A DNA stretch of 64,000 nucleotides from Gnetum montanum. Its lineage: Eukaryota > Streptophyta > Gnetopsida > Gnetales > Gnetaceae. A model generated the notes under the pieces. It was not told the origin of the DNA. It searched no databases and saw nothing but the letters and a program-made list of their open reading frames with translations. Positions 35,640-48,164 of the stretch are shown in pieces (positions within the stretch are counted from its first letter, which is position 1; every line of letters begins with the position of its first letter). The stretch is from assembly GCA_015680685.1 (NCBI GenBank), contig MNCI01019033.1:62978-126977 (forward strand). Reading direction: 5' to 3'. The position numbers and the translations under genes are program-made.

Positions 35640-36640
35640 ATGCCTACTTCCTTGTTCACATAAGCTCACTTTTTAAAGGGTACCTCTTCTAATCATCTTT
35701 TTTTCTCTCATAAATATGATTTTTGAAGGTTTGAAATGTTGTGGAGACATCTTGGAGATTAAGTGGATATCTTGGCCAAGAACCAAGTGGAAGCAAGAGA
35801 CGTCCCACATGATTGGGAGATATCTTGGCCAAGAGTTGGATTGTGATAAAAGACATTCCACACATGGAGGAGACATCTTAGTTGAGGAGGAGATGTCCCA
35901 TTCTAATAGAAGACATCTTAGAGGAGACATCCTAAAATTTGGGAGACATCTCAATCCTAGAGGAGATGTCTCACTCTTTTAGGAGACATCTCCCATTGCA
36001 AAGAGATGTTTCTCTTGAATGTTGTAGTTGATAGTAATATGTCTTGAAAAAGCTTAAGATGACCTGTACAACTAGGAAAACTTTCAAATTGACAATTTTA
36101 AGTTGGGAAACAACTAAGAAGGGCCAAGCAAACATAGAAATAGCTAAGAATATTTAATTTGAGCTTGAGGAAAGGTTTCTAGGTTACTTGTCTTCAATTT
36201 CAAATAAGTATTATATGTGTTTTCATGTTTTGAGACATGAGATGATTAGAGATAAGAGTTGATTAAGATTTCTATGAGTGCACAATGGTAAGAGTGCATG
36301 AGTGTGTATGTAGCTATAAGATCAATTATTTGTGTATAATTTATGTGCATTGTGTATTTGGATCTTAGTTCTATGTTGTGGGAGAGATCTCATTTAGTTA
36401 TATCTTACATTGAGAAAAATTGTTGCATGGTTGTAGAGCCTCATGCTCTACAATATTGTCGAGTGCTTGTGAGTAGATTGTGTTATAGTGGGTGGTGAGA
36501 TAATTGATTATAATCTTCTTTAAATTAATTAAAGATAGCTAGAGTTCTTATTTTCTAAAAATTTGAACTATCTTTCATAATACTTGGATCTAGTGGGATT
36601 TGAAGGTTAATACAAATAGGGTGAACTTGCTTCAATAGCA
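35640..36640 (+). repeat. E5 3' LTR
   Basis: Partner of 29954-30954. It ends CTTCAATAGCA, followed by TGAT. GAGACATCTC or GAGATGTCTC motifs cluster at 35740-36005. The start is uncertain by about 15 bases. Confidence 0.75.
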
Positions 36641-36644
36641 TGAT

Positions 36645-38072
36645 TATTGATCTATGGTTTGCTTGATATTCCTTACTAAATATTTTTATGGTATTGTTTA
36701 ATATATTATGTTGCTAGCTACTTGATTCATATTTAATTTAATTATCTTAATTTTATTTTAATGAGATTTATTAGGATAGTGTTTTATTAGCATATGCTTT
36801 ATTAATTATTTTTTATGTTTGTGGGTGTTGCATGAGAGTAGAAGAAGGTAAGTATGTTATGAGAAAAATTAAGGATGTATTATTTTAGTTCAAGTCTTGT
36901 TTTGGGTAATTGGATGATTTTCCTCTTTACATGATTTTTGATAATCTTCCATCAAAACTTCAATGTCTTTTTGATTCCACATACTTTGATGATTTTGGGA
37001 ACACGATGGAGAGGTGTTGTTGAAGATTGAAGCATGTGGAGGCCTTGGAAAATTTTTGATTAGTTTACAAATGAGTAATATTAACCCTTTACCTGAGATG
37101 GATTTTAGAAATTAATTTCTTAGATTTTGTGTGTGTTTATGGGAAATTTGGGTATTGTTTTTGATGGTATGAGAAGGTAGATTTTTATTTTGTAACTTTG
37201 ATTTAGATTATGAATTGTATAGAATTACTGTATGAATCTATGGGTTTTCTTGATCTAATATTTTTCTAGGTTGTAATTTATTTTTCTTGATCTAGGGTTT
37301 TAAGGCATAGAGAATTGCATTGGTAGATTAGATGTTGTTTACTAAAATGCTTGTATCTTTTCATACCTTTGATTTTGTGTTTAATCTATAGCTTGTTAAA
37401 ATCATGAGAAATTCTATAAAATTTATATTATAATTGGAGTTATTCCCCTTTTTTCAAATCTATCTAAAATCATAGAAAATTTCATGGAGTTGATTTAGGA
37501 GGCTATATATTTAAAAATATAAGGAATCATACTCTAAACTTTTGCCTTATGATTTTAATATAAAATAGCTTTTATATACAAGTAGAATGAATTAAAAATG
37601 GTATGTGATGGATGATTCATAATTTTATTTTTCTTGTGGTTGGGTTATAAGGGCCAATCATGCTAGGTCCTAGGTTCCTTGTGAGAAGGTTCCCACATCA
37701 ATTTTAGTATCAAAGATTTAAAACATCATATCTCCTAGCTTGTAGTAGATCTTGATTTGAAAATTTATCTACATATTTTGATAGATTTTATCTTTTAAAT
37801 CATTTTTAAATTAGTTATAAAGGTTATGTTATCTTTAAGTTGTAATCCATTTACTATCCATCACTTTTTCTATTCCTGTGGTATTTTTCTAAAGTCCTTG
37901 TTGTGGAATTTGTGGTTGAGACATAGGTTGTGTTCGAGCAGTGTGCACATTGAATATAGATTGTACACTTTGGAGAATGTTCATCAATGCTTATGTATTA
38001 GAGTAATGTTGTTAGGGTACTTACATAAATTCATATGGGGCTATTATTAGAATAATTGAGCTATAAGACATA
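36645..38072 (+). repeat. Probable E4 LTR, right part
   Basis: AT-rich DNA after E5 with no coding frame. Text such as TTGTTAAAATCATGAGAAATTC is typical of Tekay/Del LTRs as I know them, and it is placed where the interrupted LTR should resume. The far end is not defined; E6 begins at 38078. Confidence 0.35.
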
Positions 38073-38149
38073 GGAATTGAAACACCATCAAATTTGGACT
38101 ACGACATCTCAACTGAAAATTTGCCTAACTGTTAGCATGAGGCAAATTC

Positions 38150-38600
38150 CTGTAAATTTTTCTAAGTGCTGGGACTATGCTCTCCACTACCCCAGAGCAT
38201 AGTCAGCTTAGTAGAGAGTGAAGTCAACACAAAAGGCTAGTTTGCAAAATTTTCTAAGTGTCAAGACAGTTGTTGCAAATTCTTCTAAGTGTTGAGACTA
38301 CACTTTCCACTGCCCTAGAGTGTAGTCAAGTGTAGTTAGGACGAGGACATAATTTTTACAAATTTTTTCTAAGTGTTGAGACTACGCTCTCCACTAGCCT
38401 AGAGCATAGTCAAGCATAATCAATTGGAAGCCAATTTTTTGTAGATTTTTTCCAAGTGTTGGGGCTACAATCACCCCTAGTTGGGAGCATAGTCAACCTT
38501 TCGTGGAAAGCATAATCAATACACAACCATTTTTTGCAAAATTTTTCGAAGTATTGGACTACACTCTTTCCCAGTTTAGAGCGTAGTTAGCCAAAACAAC
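38150..38600. repeat. 95-100-bp array with inverted-repeat core in E6 U3
   Basis: Five units begin TCTAAGTGYTGRGACTA and contain an arm-loop-arm such as GACTATGCTCTCCACT..CCAGAGCATAGTC. Unit starts lie near 38161, 38271/38303, 38369, 38450 and 38549. Arms vary mainly by TATGCT/TACGCT/TACACT changes, as expected from CpG decay. Confidence 0.8.
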
Positions 38601-38985
38601 CTCCAAAGGTCTCCACAATGCAACATTGACATTCATTTTAGCTCTAGCTCACCTCTAGCAAGTGTAGTGAGAAAAATGCATCTTTGTTGTGCCCCTTTTT
38701 ATCCCAAAATTATAACTACACTCAACCCCATGTAAGATAGTGGAGAGCGTTGTCCCAGAGCGTAGTCTCGAAAGTTTCATTTTTTTAGGTACATTGTAGT
38801 CTTTTTAGCACATATACATGTAGTTGGCAGCATAGTCACAATCTCTTAGCTTTGTAGAGTTTGGTAAAATAGTGTAAAGCACAACACCATCAGCCTTAGT
38901 GGAGAGTGTAGTTGGATGATAGCATAGTCCCAATCATCCCACTACCATGTAGCAGTCTCTCTGCATTTCATGCTAAACCTAGCCT

Positions 38986-38993
38986 TATAAATA
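38986..38993 (+). promoter_or_regulatory. TATA box in the E6 LTR
   Basis: TATAAATA in AGCCTTATAAATACCTAG, about 910 bases from the LTR start. The matching E7 context is AGCCTATAAATACCCC. Confidence 0.65.
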
Positions 38994-39706
38994 CCTAGCC
39001 ATTAACGTTTTAGGGGTTGGAAAAAATTTGGCTTGGCAAAGTAGAGAGCTTGGAAAACTTGAGCATTTTGGCACACTAGCAAATTAGAGAAATGCAAAGT
39101 TGCATACCACCATAGCACACTGTAGGATATCATAGGACATTGCAGCCCACTACACACCATGGTGGCCAACTCGATAGGTATAGACACCATGGTAGAATGT
39201 CAATCTTTGTAGCTAGACATCCTTGAGATTGTGACTATGCTATCCATTGCACCTATTATACACTACATAACTTCTCATCCCTTTTGGAGTTAACTATGCT
39301 CAACCCCATTTAGGGTGGTGTTCCATTCTCTCTTGCTCTCTTTCTGTGCATGTTTAGCATTTTTACTTGCATTTCAGCATTTTACTTACATTTTATGCTA
39401 TTTTGACACATAACTACACATTGACACCCTTTTTTTTGGTGAAAATCCTTGACTATGCTCACCCTCATTGACACCATTGACACCATAAACATCACTCAAC
39501 ACTTAACATTGATTTGCACTGAAATTGTAGCTAACTATGCTACACCCCTGTTTGCATTCCGTAAGTCCCTGTTCCATCAACAAGAGCATTCAAGGCACCC
39601 TACCTCTACCTCTAGTAGGCCTTCACATGGGCTCAACGTTAGGATAGTGTGCTTGTGGACCCCTTGGTGTTTGCAGTCACTAATGTTTTTGGTCACTATA
39701 GTTTTC

Positions 39707-39725
39707 TGGTGCTAGAAGGAGGGCC
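39707..39725 (+). promoter_or_regulatory. E6 primer-site motif
   Basis: TGGTGCTAGAAGGAGGGCC, six bases after the LTR end. Conserved at the same distance in E7 and, mutated, in E2. It starts with TGG as expected for annealing to a tRNA CCA end. Confidence 0.6.
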
Positions 39726-40263
39726 AAACCATTTTTTCTTTCAAACTTCATTGGTGGTTGTTTCATGTGCTCCTTACATCACTATTGATAGCTTTGGGCT
39801 AGGATAAACTTAACACCCATGTGGACTTACCATGTGTAGGAGTAGCTGAATCTCATGCTAGTGTAGGCATTATCTACTAACTAGTTGGTGTAGATTGGAT
39901 CTAGTCGTTGATTTCCCTAGAACCCCATGTAGCAAACCTAGAGCATACAAATTCCCACACTTAGCTAAATTTTGGGTGCTCCGTGGAAAGCATAGTTATC
40001 TCTCAATGTGGAAAGTGTAATTAGCTCTCAACATAGAGAGCGTAATCTTTAGAGTTAGCCATTTTTTGTAGTTTCTAGACTTAGTCATTTTTCTGCAGTT
40101 TCCAGAGTTAGCCGTTTTCTCCAACTAGTAGAGTTAGGAATTTTTTTGTAACTTTTAACCCACATACATGAGTTCTGAAGAATATTCAACATTATTTTTG
40201 AGCACACTCATTGTCGTACCCACCCAACAAGAAAATAGGATTGACTAGCCTACCAGTCCTACC
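39726..40263 (+). other. E6 leader with short repeats
   Basis: Non-coding. Bases about 39990-40150 carry loose repeats of AGAGTTAGCCATTTTT.TAGTTTC; the homologous E7 leader has a longer array. No other feature seen. Confidence 0.5.
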
Positions 40264-43200
40264 ATGGCAGAGCCAAGGAAATTCCTTAGGTTGCCTGGCC
40301 AAGACCCTAAGTATACCATGCTAAATGATGAACAATATAACTTCATTTTCATGAAGATATAAGTGGTCCTATTCATAGACTACTTAGACATGGAAGTGAA
40401 GTGAGGTTACAAGCTCATTTACTAGAATGGATGGGAGTATATCCCTTTCCCCATTGACTTCATCCCATTAATGAAATCCTACTAGTGGATCCTAGCCCAG
40501 CTTGTTAGAATAAGTGAGTGTGAAGTAGGGATAAATTATTTTAAGCTCATTTCAAGCATGACTCTTTTCATATTATCTTCTAGTTTATGGCTTTGTGCCT
40601 ATCCCTCTCATAGCCTCGTCCACCTATCTTCCTTGAGACAGCCATAGTTTTGGCACGATCTTCTAGGTTAATGCCTATCATAGCGATGCACCAAATGTAG
40701 CATACACATCAAGATGCACTCCTACCTATTAACTTGCCCTATGTAAAATTATCACAACCTATCCAACCATCCCTGCTAGCAAAAATCATGCCTACTTAGC
40801 CTTACATCCACATCATGCATGTTTCCTAGCCCTAAATGACTCAGGCACCTTATGTCCTACCTGTTTCATCGGCACCCTCAGTAGTGGTTTAACCCATGAA
40901 TGCAGGGCATGTCCTAGTTACTAGGCCCATAGCATAGTTAGCACAGCAAGCACCTTGAATGATCCCACAATCATAACTAGGTCATGGACCACACAACTAG
41001 CATAGTAGGTAGCACAACCAGTGTAGCCCATTGCAACATTCTAGAACTTGGATCAAGCATTCCAATTAATTTAGACCTTAACAGAAGAGGTCAAGTAGCT
41101 CAAGGCTACCTCTTATGAAATAGTTCATGTAGTGGACTTCTACCAAGATGATTTTATAAGTCCTGCTATTCCACCACTAACTTTGCCAACTAAGATCCTA
41201 TTGCCTCACTTCACCAAGTACAATGATGAAGGGAATCCCAACGCCCACCTAGTGACATTCAGGTCTAAGTTCCTACTACTATAGGCATGGCCACATGCCA
41301 TCATATGCAATTTTTCCATGTTACTCACTGGAAAAGTGCTTGACTAGTCTAATGCATTACCCCATGGCTCTATCTCCTTTTTGGAGAATCATCTTAGCCA
41401 ATTTATGTTGTGCTTTAAGTACAACTTGAAGCTTGAAACCACGTAATGTAGATTAACTAGGGCCACTTAGAGCCCATGCAAAAATTTATCCAATGTTAAA
41501 GTGCCTTGTTGAATGAAATTCAAGAGCCCATAGCATAGACACACTTTCTAGCCATCTTCAAGGGTGTAGTTAATGACTTCATCAAGTTAAAATTATACTA
41601 CTTGGCCCCGTAGTCCTTGAGCCAAGCCTTTGCCTAGACAAAAAGTATACAAGGCACAATGAAAGCCTACAAGGACCCAGCCTACATGGCCTATAAGAAC
41701 CTACATGCCGAAAACATCAAGGATGAGGCAAAGCAAAGTGTCACCATGGCAACTATGGACAAAGAGGCAAAAAAAACTAACCTAAGGCCAATAGTCAGGC
41801 CACCTAAGGCCTTGGACAATAATTGAACCACTAGCCCTAGCACAACAACTAACTAGCCTACATCATTGATGACCACAATGCAAGCCACACCAAGGTCCAA
41901 CTTTGAGTGCAAGGATCACTCAAAGTACACTCCATTACCTCTTAAACCTTCAAAACTATTGGATCAACTACTAAAGGTTGGATGTATCTAGTACAAGTAG
42001 ATGTCCAAGGATACTTCCAAAAGACATGACAGATATTGTGAGCTCCTAAGAAACCCCATGTTAGAAGCCCCGAATGAGCCTTTAGTCCCAAAACACTTTA
42101 GGCTAGATAGGTTCTGTCACTACATCCAGTTGCTTGGTCACAACATTGAGTTTTGCATGGCCTTGTAGATGGCCTCCAAAGAATGATTAATAGAGGTGAG
42201 TTGGTACTTAATGCTACCAACCTAGTTCAGTCTCAAAGCTAATCTATGAGTATGTATAAGGACCCTCTAAATGTAGATGATGTAGGCTATGTCATGAATG
42301 CTATCAGCGTTGATGACAACCAAGAACTAGCATGGCAACCATTTGTGGTTTGGGTGTCCTCTGGTAGTGTAAGTACTACCTTGGCCCCCACAAGTTTGAG
42401 GCCTCCTTTCATTATTAGAGTGCCATCCCAAGTGCCTACAACATCCTTCGTGGTTAGGGTCCCATGCCATGTTACATCAATGACAACCACCTAGCCACCC
42501 TTCATGGTTAGGGTACCACAACATGTTGGCTCCTCACCTACCTAGAGTCCAGTAGTGGGCAACTCATCGGTCCCTTCCCATCTAAGGGCCAATTTTGCCA
42601 GTATTGTTAACAAGCCTTCTAAGTGGCAACTCAGGAGGCCTAATGTATGTCTCACAATAAGTAGGATCAGGCAACCTCAAGAGTAAAGAGTGCTCAATAT
42701 GCCAAAACCAATCCCCCTATTTGTAGTTCCCATGACCAAAAAAATTGAGGAGACCACCATTAGCAACTTGCAACTAAGAACTAGGACCCTTGCATAGGTC
42801 AAGCAAACCAAGCCCAAGCCCCCTCTGCGGGATATTCATTTCTTAGGACATATGAAGGAGGTTAAGGCCAACAAAACAACTAATGGAAAAGATGTTGTAG
42901 ATGCATTAGCCTAGGTTAAGCAAGCATTGGAGTAGAAGAACACTGTGCTAAGCTTGTATGGCTTGATTATGACCTCATTTGTCCACCACAAAGCACTAGT
43001 ATGAATGTCGATCTCCATTCTTGTCATAGAGGACATTCTAGTAGAAGAGCATTCTATCCACACTATGATGTTGCCTCCTACATTGTAGGAATCAAGCTCA
43101 ACACCACTTGCATTTCATGATGAGGCAATTAAGATTGACCCTAAAAAGGGTGAGGTCATAAAAACCCCAATTTCATCACCATATGTGTTAGGTAATGCAA

Positions 43201-43750
43201 AATTTGGAAGGTGCACATTGATGATGGGACAACAACAAATGTTATCCCATACACCATCATATATAAGTTAAGCCTTGTGGACTAGATCAAACCAACAAAG
43301 ATCACATGACTAAAGTCCTTTAGTAGGTCACGCATTGATGTCAAGGGTACTATTACAATAGCCTTTTTGGTAGGGGAGCAATTCCCCATCACCATAGAAT
43401 TCATAGTCATAAAGGAGATGCTAGGATTCAACTTGATATTAGGTAGGCCTTGGCTAGCCCAACTATAGGCTATCTCCTCTTTGATCCATCATTAAATCCA
43501 CCTTCTATATGAAGGTGGTGAAGTTATCATCCATAGTGATAATGCAGCCCCTATGGCCATCAATAACATAGACATGGAGTAAGGGTTAGAGATGGAATTT
43601 CCTAATGATGCGTTTGCACCAAAGGATGAGAACAAAGTATGTGAGGTAGATCCACTTGAAAGGATGGAAGAAGCCAATGGCTTACCAGAGGATGTCCTAT
43701 GGGCAAAATTTCCCTTCAATGTAGCAAGTGAAGGAAGGAAAGATTACTGA
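40264..43750 (+). pseudogene. E6 gag-protease, degenerate
   Basis: I chose ATG 40264 because MAEPRKFLRLPGQDPKYTM leads into DEQYNFIFMKI, shared with E7 and E2. The gag core lies at about 41190-41640: HFTKYNDEGNPNAHLVTFRSKFL, LLTGKVLD, GSISFLENHLSQFML. A Cys/His motif, GSVTTS-region with GHNIEFC-like text, is at about 42080-42200. The linker has PFVVWV, PFIIRVP, SFVVRVP and PFMVRVP repeats (42335-42520). Protease (43200-43500) shows HIDDGTTTNVIPYTII, then GEQFPITIEFIVIKEMLGFNLILGRPWLAQL, well preserved. Then comes EGGEVIIHSDNAA. Stops throughout. Confidence 0.82.
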
Positions 43751-44084
43751 ATAGTTCCCTCTAGACCCTACATGCCCCCTAATCCACACCAAGTTAGGAA
43801 GTAATTGTACAACTAAGGTGCCCCCTTAGTCCAAAAGCATGCTAGGGACCTGCCCACTGTCTGCATATGCCCTGCATCATGCTCCCCATTTATGTCACAT
43901 TAGCATTGTAGCATATTGTTTACATTTAGTTTAATCACTTAGCTTACCATCCAAATTGTCTACACATTTGATAGCTTAGGTTACATTTCTACCATTGTTG
44001 CTTTAATACATTTACTTTCATGGATAAAAAATGTCAAAACACATAAAAATTGTAAAAACTAAAACTACAAAAAAAGAGATAGCA

Positions 44085-44530
44085 ACATATTGGGCCCAGA
44101 ATGGCATTAAACTATTACTTTTGATCCTATCCCTACAACCTACCATGGCCTTAAACTGGCAACGTGTAGCCTGGAATGGCCTAAAACTATCATTGTCACC
44201 CAAAACAACATTAAACTAGTAATTGCACAACCCAAAATCACCCTAAACTACCATTGTTAATTGTTCCGTTGTGACTCAAAATGGCCTAAAACTAGCAATA
44301 CATAGCTCAGAATGGCCTAAAACTATCATCATAGCCCAAAATGGCCTTAAACTAGTAGTACACAGCTTGGAATGACCTAAAACTATTATTGTGGCTCAAA
44401 ATGGCCTTAAACTAGTAGTACACGTAGCCTGAAATGGACCTAAACTATCATTGGCCCTCCGTTATGGCCCTAAACTAGCATGGGGCTCATAATGGCCTAG
44501 TCACACTATCATTGCATAGTACTAAATTAG
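44085..44530. repeat. Tandem repeat after E6 protease
   Basis: About ten diverged units of 35-60 bp built on CCCAAAATGGCCTTAAACTAGCA. The same repeat occupies 14640-14860 (E2), 51800-52060 (E7) and 61195-61290 (before E6 pol). It is the most constant non-coding mark of this element group in the window. Confidence 0.8.
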
Positions 44531-45917
44531 CATGTTAATTCATTACATTATAAACATAGCAAGCGCATAGCAAATAACCATAAAACATAAAAAAGGGTTT
44601 ACACATTACACATTAGGCATATCAAATCCATGCATTAGATATCATATGAATACCAGTACATAGCATGAGAAACATCATGTAGCAAAGACATAGAAAAAAT
44701 AACAAAAATTCCTAATAGCAAGGACACATGCTCAACTAGTGGTACTAGGTGGAGGTGGAGGTTCTTCTTCCTCCACCACATCACTGGGGCAGCAACATCT
44801 GTTGGTACTTGTCGCAATAACCATAACAAATAGGCACCATTAGTAATCAAACATGTACTATACAAGCTAACACAAAAGATGCAAAAAAAAAAAAAAACAA
44901 CTAACCTGAGAGGGTCTTGCATCAGTGTCTTCTGGATGCAACTTTTTAAGGCCAACCTTCAAGCATTGAAGGATCTCAGTCTCGAAAAGCTATGTCCAAT
45001 CCTCCTAGCCAAAGTCAATCCTTGTAAGGGTCTTGCCTTTGTCCACAGCCATCCATCTGGGTAGCTCCATTGAGAAAGTAGTAGAATAAGCCTCTCCCAA
45101 AGGGGTGATAATTTCTCTCTCAAGAGAGCCACTCACCGTCGTATGCCGTGTGAATAACTCATAAACCTACCTCCTGTCAAATGTCTCAACAAATATCTTG
45201 AGGTGTTGACATTTGATAGAGTCCTCCTTGTACTGTCATAGGTATAGATCATGCTTGCAATTATATTGGTACTTATGATTCTCATGAGTTTGCCCCCATC
45301 GATAGACCTTTTTGCTATAATTTTTCCAATCTTGATTCTTTTGGGTAAGTAGGTCCATCTACAGTCACTGCTCAATCAACTCCCATGTGGCCTCATTCTT
45401 GCCTCCAAGTGATATCTAGTCTTAGGCGTACTCTATCTCAGAGGTATGCTAGGTGTTGTTTCCTTAAGCTCTAACCATCAAAAAATCATATCTTGATTGA
45501 AGATCATTGATCTTCATAACTTGGCTAACCACTCTCTTTTACAGCTTATGCACATGTTTCCATAGGTGCTCATTCGGGCACCTACAAACCCATATGGCCT
45601 TTGCACAAGAAAGCGTGCACTTGTTTGATGCCTCATACAGGTGACGAGACACCTGATTGGCCTCAAGAGGAAGGTCAGGGAGGGCATCGACCTTGGCCGT
45701 CTTGCTCAAATTCCACCAAAGCTTAGGACTTGTAGGCATGCAATAAGTAATTAATCTTAGTCAAGAACTAAGCATGCAAGAAATAGAATAATATAAAGTA
45801 ATGAAACATTACACATACTAAGCTTGGGATCTACCTATTACAAGTGGTCCACCATGTCCTCAACGATGCCTTTCATGAAGGTAAATTTATCGGGCATGTC
45901 TACCCATAGCTCCATGT

Positions 45918-47665
45918 TGAAACACCATCACATTTAAGCAATAGCACTTCAACTGTAGATTTGTCTAAGTGTCAATACAAGACAATTTTTTTCCAAGTGT
46001 TGTGCTATGCTCTTATTGTGCCTACTACACTCCAAAGCATAGCTAGCGTAGCATGAAGCTCATGACTAGGTGTGCAAAATTTTCTAAGTATTGACAGTAA
46101 CTGTGAAAATTGTTCTAAGTGTCTTTATACACTCCCATTCCTCTTGCTATGCTCTCGAGTATAGCAAGTGTATTAGCACTCCAGTGGCTAGTTTGCACTA
46201 GTGTTGAGCTAGAAATTTTCAAGCTAGCTCAACATGGAAGAGGCATTTGGAAGATTTTCTAACTCTTGAAGCTACCTCTCTTGCTACACTCTCAAGCATA
46301 GTTGGCATATCAAGAATAAGGACTACAATTCTTGCTAGATTTTTCTAAGTGTTCATGCTATGCCTTGTCTTTCCCTGATACGCTCACAAGTGTAGCAAGT
46401 GTAGCAATGCTAGACTTTAGTTTTTTGCAAAATTTGCCTAACTGTTGGGCTATGCTTTAAAGCATAGTTGGCATAGCAACATGGAACTACCTCCAAAAAC
46501 TTCCAGATCTTAGCACAAGCCTTCATTCCAACTCTATCAAGAAGGATTATCAACTTGCACTCTCTCTACTCCATCCTATGTCCCAAAATTATACCTACGC
46601 TTGATCTCACTTGAAAGAGGGAAGAGAGTAGTCCAAGAGCATAGCCTCCAAATTACACTATTTTGCATTATTTGCAAGTACATTACAGTATTTTTTGACC
46701 TTGGCACATGTAGTCTTGGCAGCGTAGTCATAGTCCAAAAATCTCTTGGGGTCCACTAGAGCACACCAAAATGTAGAATTGGTTGTCTAGTGGGAGCATA
46801 GTGGAGGTTAGAATGGCCTCACCTACCCCTTTGCCACATGACACTTGATCTGCACTTCATGCTAACCATAAGCCTATAAATACCCCAACATTCTACACTC
46901 TAGAGGTTGGCAATTCATTCTAGCAATGGCCAATTGAAGCATTTGATTAACAAATCTAAGCAGTAGTTGGCATTTCTAGAGTACCACTTGGCACTTGAGG
47001 CACCTTCACCACCCCACACACTAGATCTCATCAACACCTTGGCAATACCTTCACATCCCATTCAGCACCATAGCACATTGTAGCTTATAAGACATCATGG
47101 TAGCTAACCTAGTAGGCACAGACTTCATAGTAGACATTAGTCTGCACCTTGGGACATCCCAAAGATTGTGGCTACACTGCTACTACACCTTTCTATACAC
47201 CACATACCTCCTCAATGCTCATTTGTAATTGTTATGATCCCCATCTAAGGTGATACCATTCTTTCTTTCTCTCAAACTTTGTTGCATTTTAAGCATTTTC
47301 ATTGAAATTCAATACCACATTTGCATTTTTTGCTACTTACACATTTTTTACATGCTTGCACTATCGTTCTCACACTAGGAAATCCCTTTATGCTTAGGCT
47401 TAGTAGAACTTGGTACTACTAAAAATACCATTAAAATTATTAGCATTATCTCACAACATTAGCACTTACATTTCGGCTAACCATGCCACCCCCAATTGCA
47501 CTTGATACCCCAATTGCAACCAGCAAAGTCCTTGTTTGATTGACAAGATCGTCTAGGGCATTCTATCTTTACTTCCCAGCAAAGGCCCTCATTTAGGGCT
47601 AAGGTCAAGTTTGTGCACCCATGAATCCCTCAGTGTTCTAGCTATCAACATTTTTGGTTGTAATA
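45918..47665 (+). repeat. E7 5' LTR
   Basis: Starts TGAAACACCATCACATTTAAG and ends GGTTGTAATA. Colinear with 54182-55583 but about 280 bp longer, because the 3' LTR lacks roughly 46696-46976. U3 has inverted-repeat units (45990-46470) like CTATGCTCTCGAGTATAGCAAG. TATAAATA is at 46875-46882. Confidence 0.88.
46875..46882 (+). promoter_or_regulatory. TATA box in the E7 5' LTR
   Basis: TATAAATA in AAGCCTATAAATACCCCAAC, downstream of the inverted-repeat array. Missing from the E7 3' LTR. Confidence 0.65.
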
Positions 47666-47671
47666 GCTTTT

Positions 47672-47690
47672 TGGTGCTAAAAGGAGGGCC
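47672..47690 (+). promoter_or_regulatory. E7 primer-site motif
   Basis: TGGTGCTAAAAGGAGGGCC, six bases after the LTR end, as in E6. Confidence 0.6.
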
Positions 47691-47879
47691 TTGCCATTTC
47701 CTTTTGCATTTTCTAATTATTGTCCTATGTGCTCTCTTCACCATTGGTTGCTGTAGATTGGACCTCGTCGTTGGTTCCCCTAGAACCCTATTGGACAAAA
47801 TTCAAAGCATATCTTTGGTACTTAATCAAAATTCTGGGTGCTTAGGAGAGTGTAGCTGGCTCTTAGTGTAGATAGTGTA

Positions 47880-48135
47880 GCCGGCTCCAACATAGTGAGT
47901 GTAGCACTAGGGTTAGCCATTTTTGGCAACTTTCATAGTTAGCATTTTTTCTACATTTTCATACTTAGCCAAAATTTTGTAGTTTCATACTTAGCCAAAT
48001 TTCTGCAGTTTCATACTTAGCTAATTTTCTATAGTTTTACACTTAGTTGATTTTTCTACATTTTTATACTTAGCCATTTTCTACTACTAACAGACTTAGT
48101 CATTTTTATGTAGTTTTTAGAGTTGGCCATTTTTT
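47880..48135. repeat. Leader tandem repeat of E7
   Basis: Eight or so units of about 28-30 bp, consensus near TACTTAGCCAAATTTCTGCAG. A shorter version is in the E6 leader. Non-coding. Confidence 0.75.
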
Positions 48136-48164
48136 GGAAACATCAACTCTCATAACCTGATCTA

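Larger units (their letters stand above)
29954..36640 (+). mobile_element. E5: full-length dead Ty3-gypsy element (chromovirus-like)
   Basis: Order: 5' LTR (29954-30954), primer site TTGGTATAAATGC (30955), gag (about 31065-32200), protease, RT, RNase H, integrase and chromodomain-like tail (to about 35630), purine tract GAGTGGGGGATC (35622), 3' LTR (about 35640-36640). The domain order with RT and RNase H before integrase is the Ty3-gypsy order. The RT text (WRMYIDSRVVKKI, SKLDLKSGYFRIQIRPGDEWK) and the tail fit plant chromoviruses. TGAT flanks both ends (29950-29953, 36641-36644), a four-base remnant of the expected duplication. Stops are everywhere and several catalytic residues are lost. 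It sits in the LTR of E4, so E4 is older. Confidence 0.85.
38078..39700 (+). repeat. E6 5' LTR
   Basis: Starts TGAAACACCATCAAATTTGG and ends GGTCACTATA. It aligns with the E7 LTR at both ends (start, CTTCCTAAGTCC-type text, end motif before the primer site). U3 holds about five 95-bp units with an inverted-repeat core (38160-38600), and TATAAATA is at 38986-38993. Length about 1.62 kb. Confidence 0.8.
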
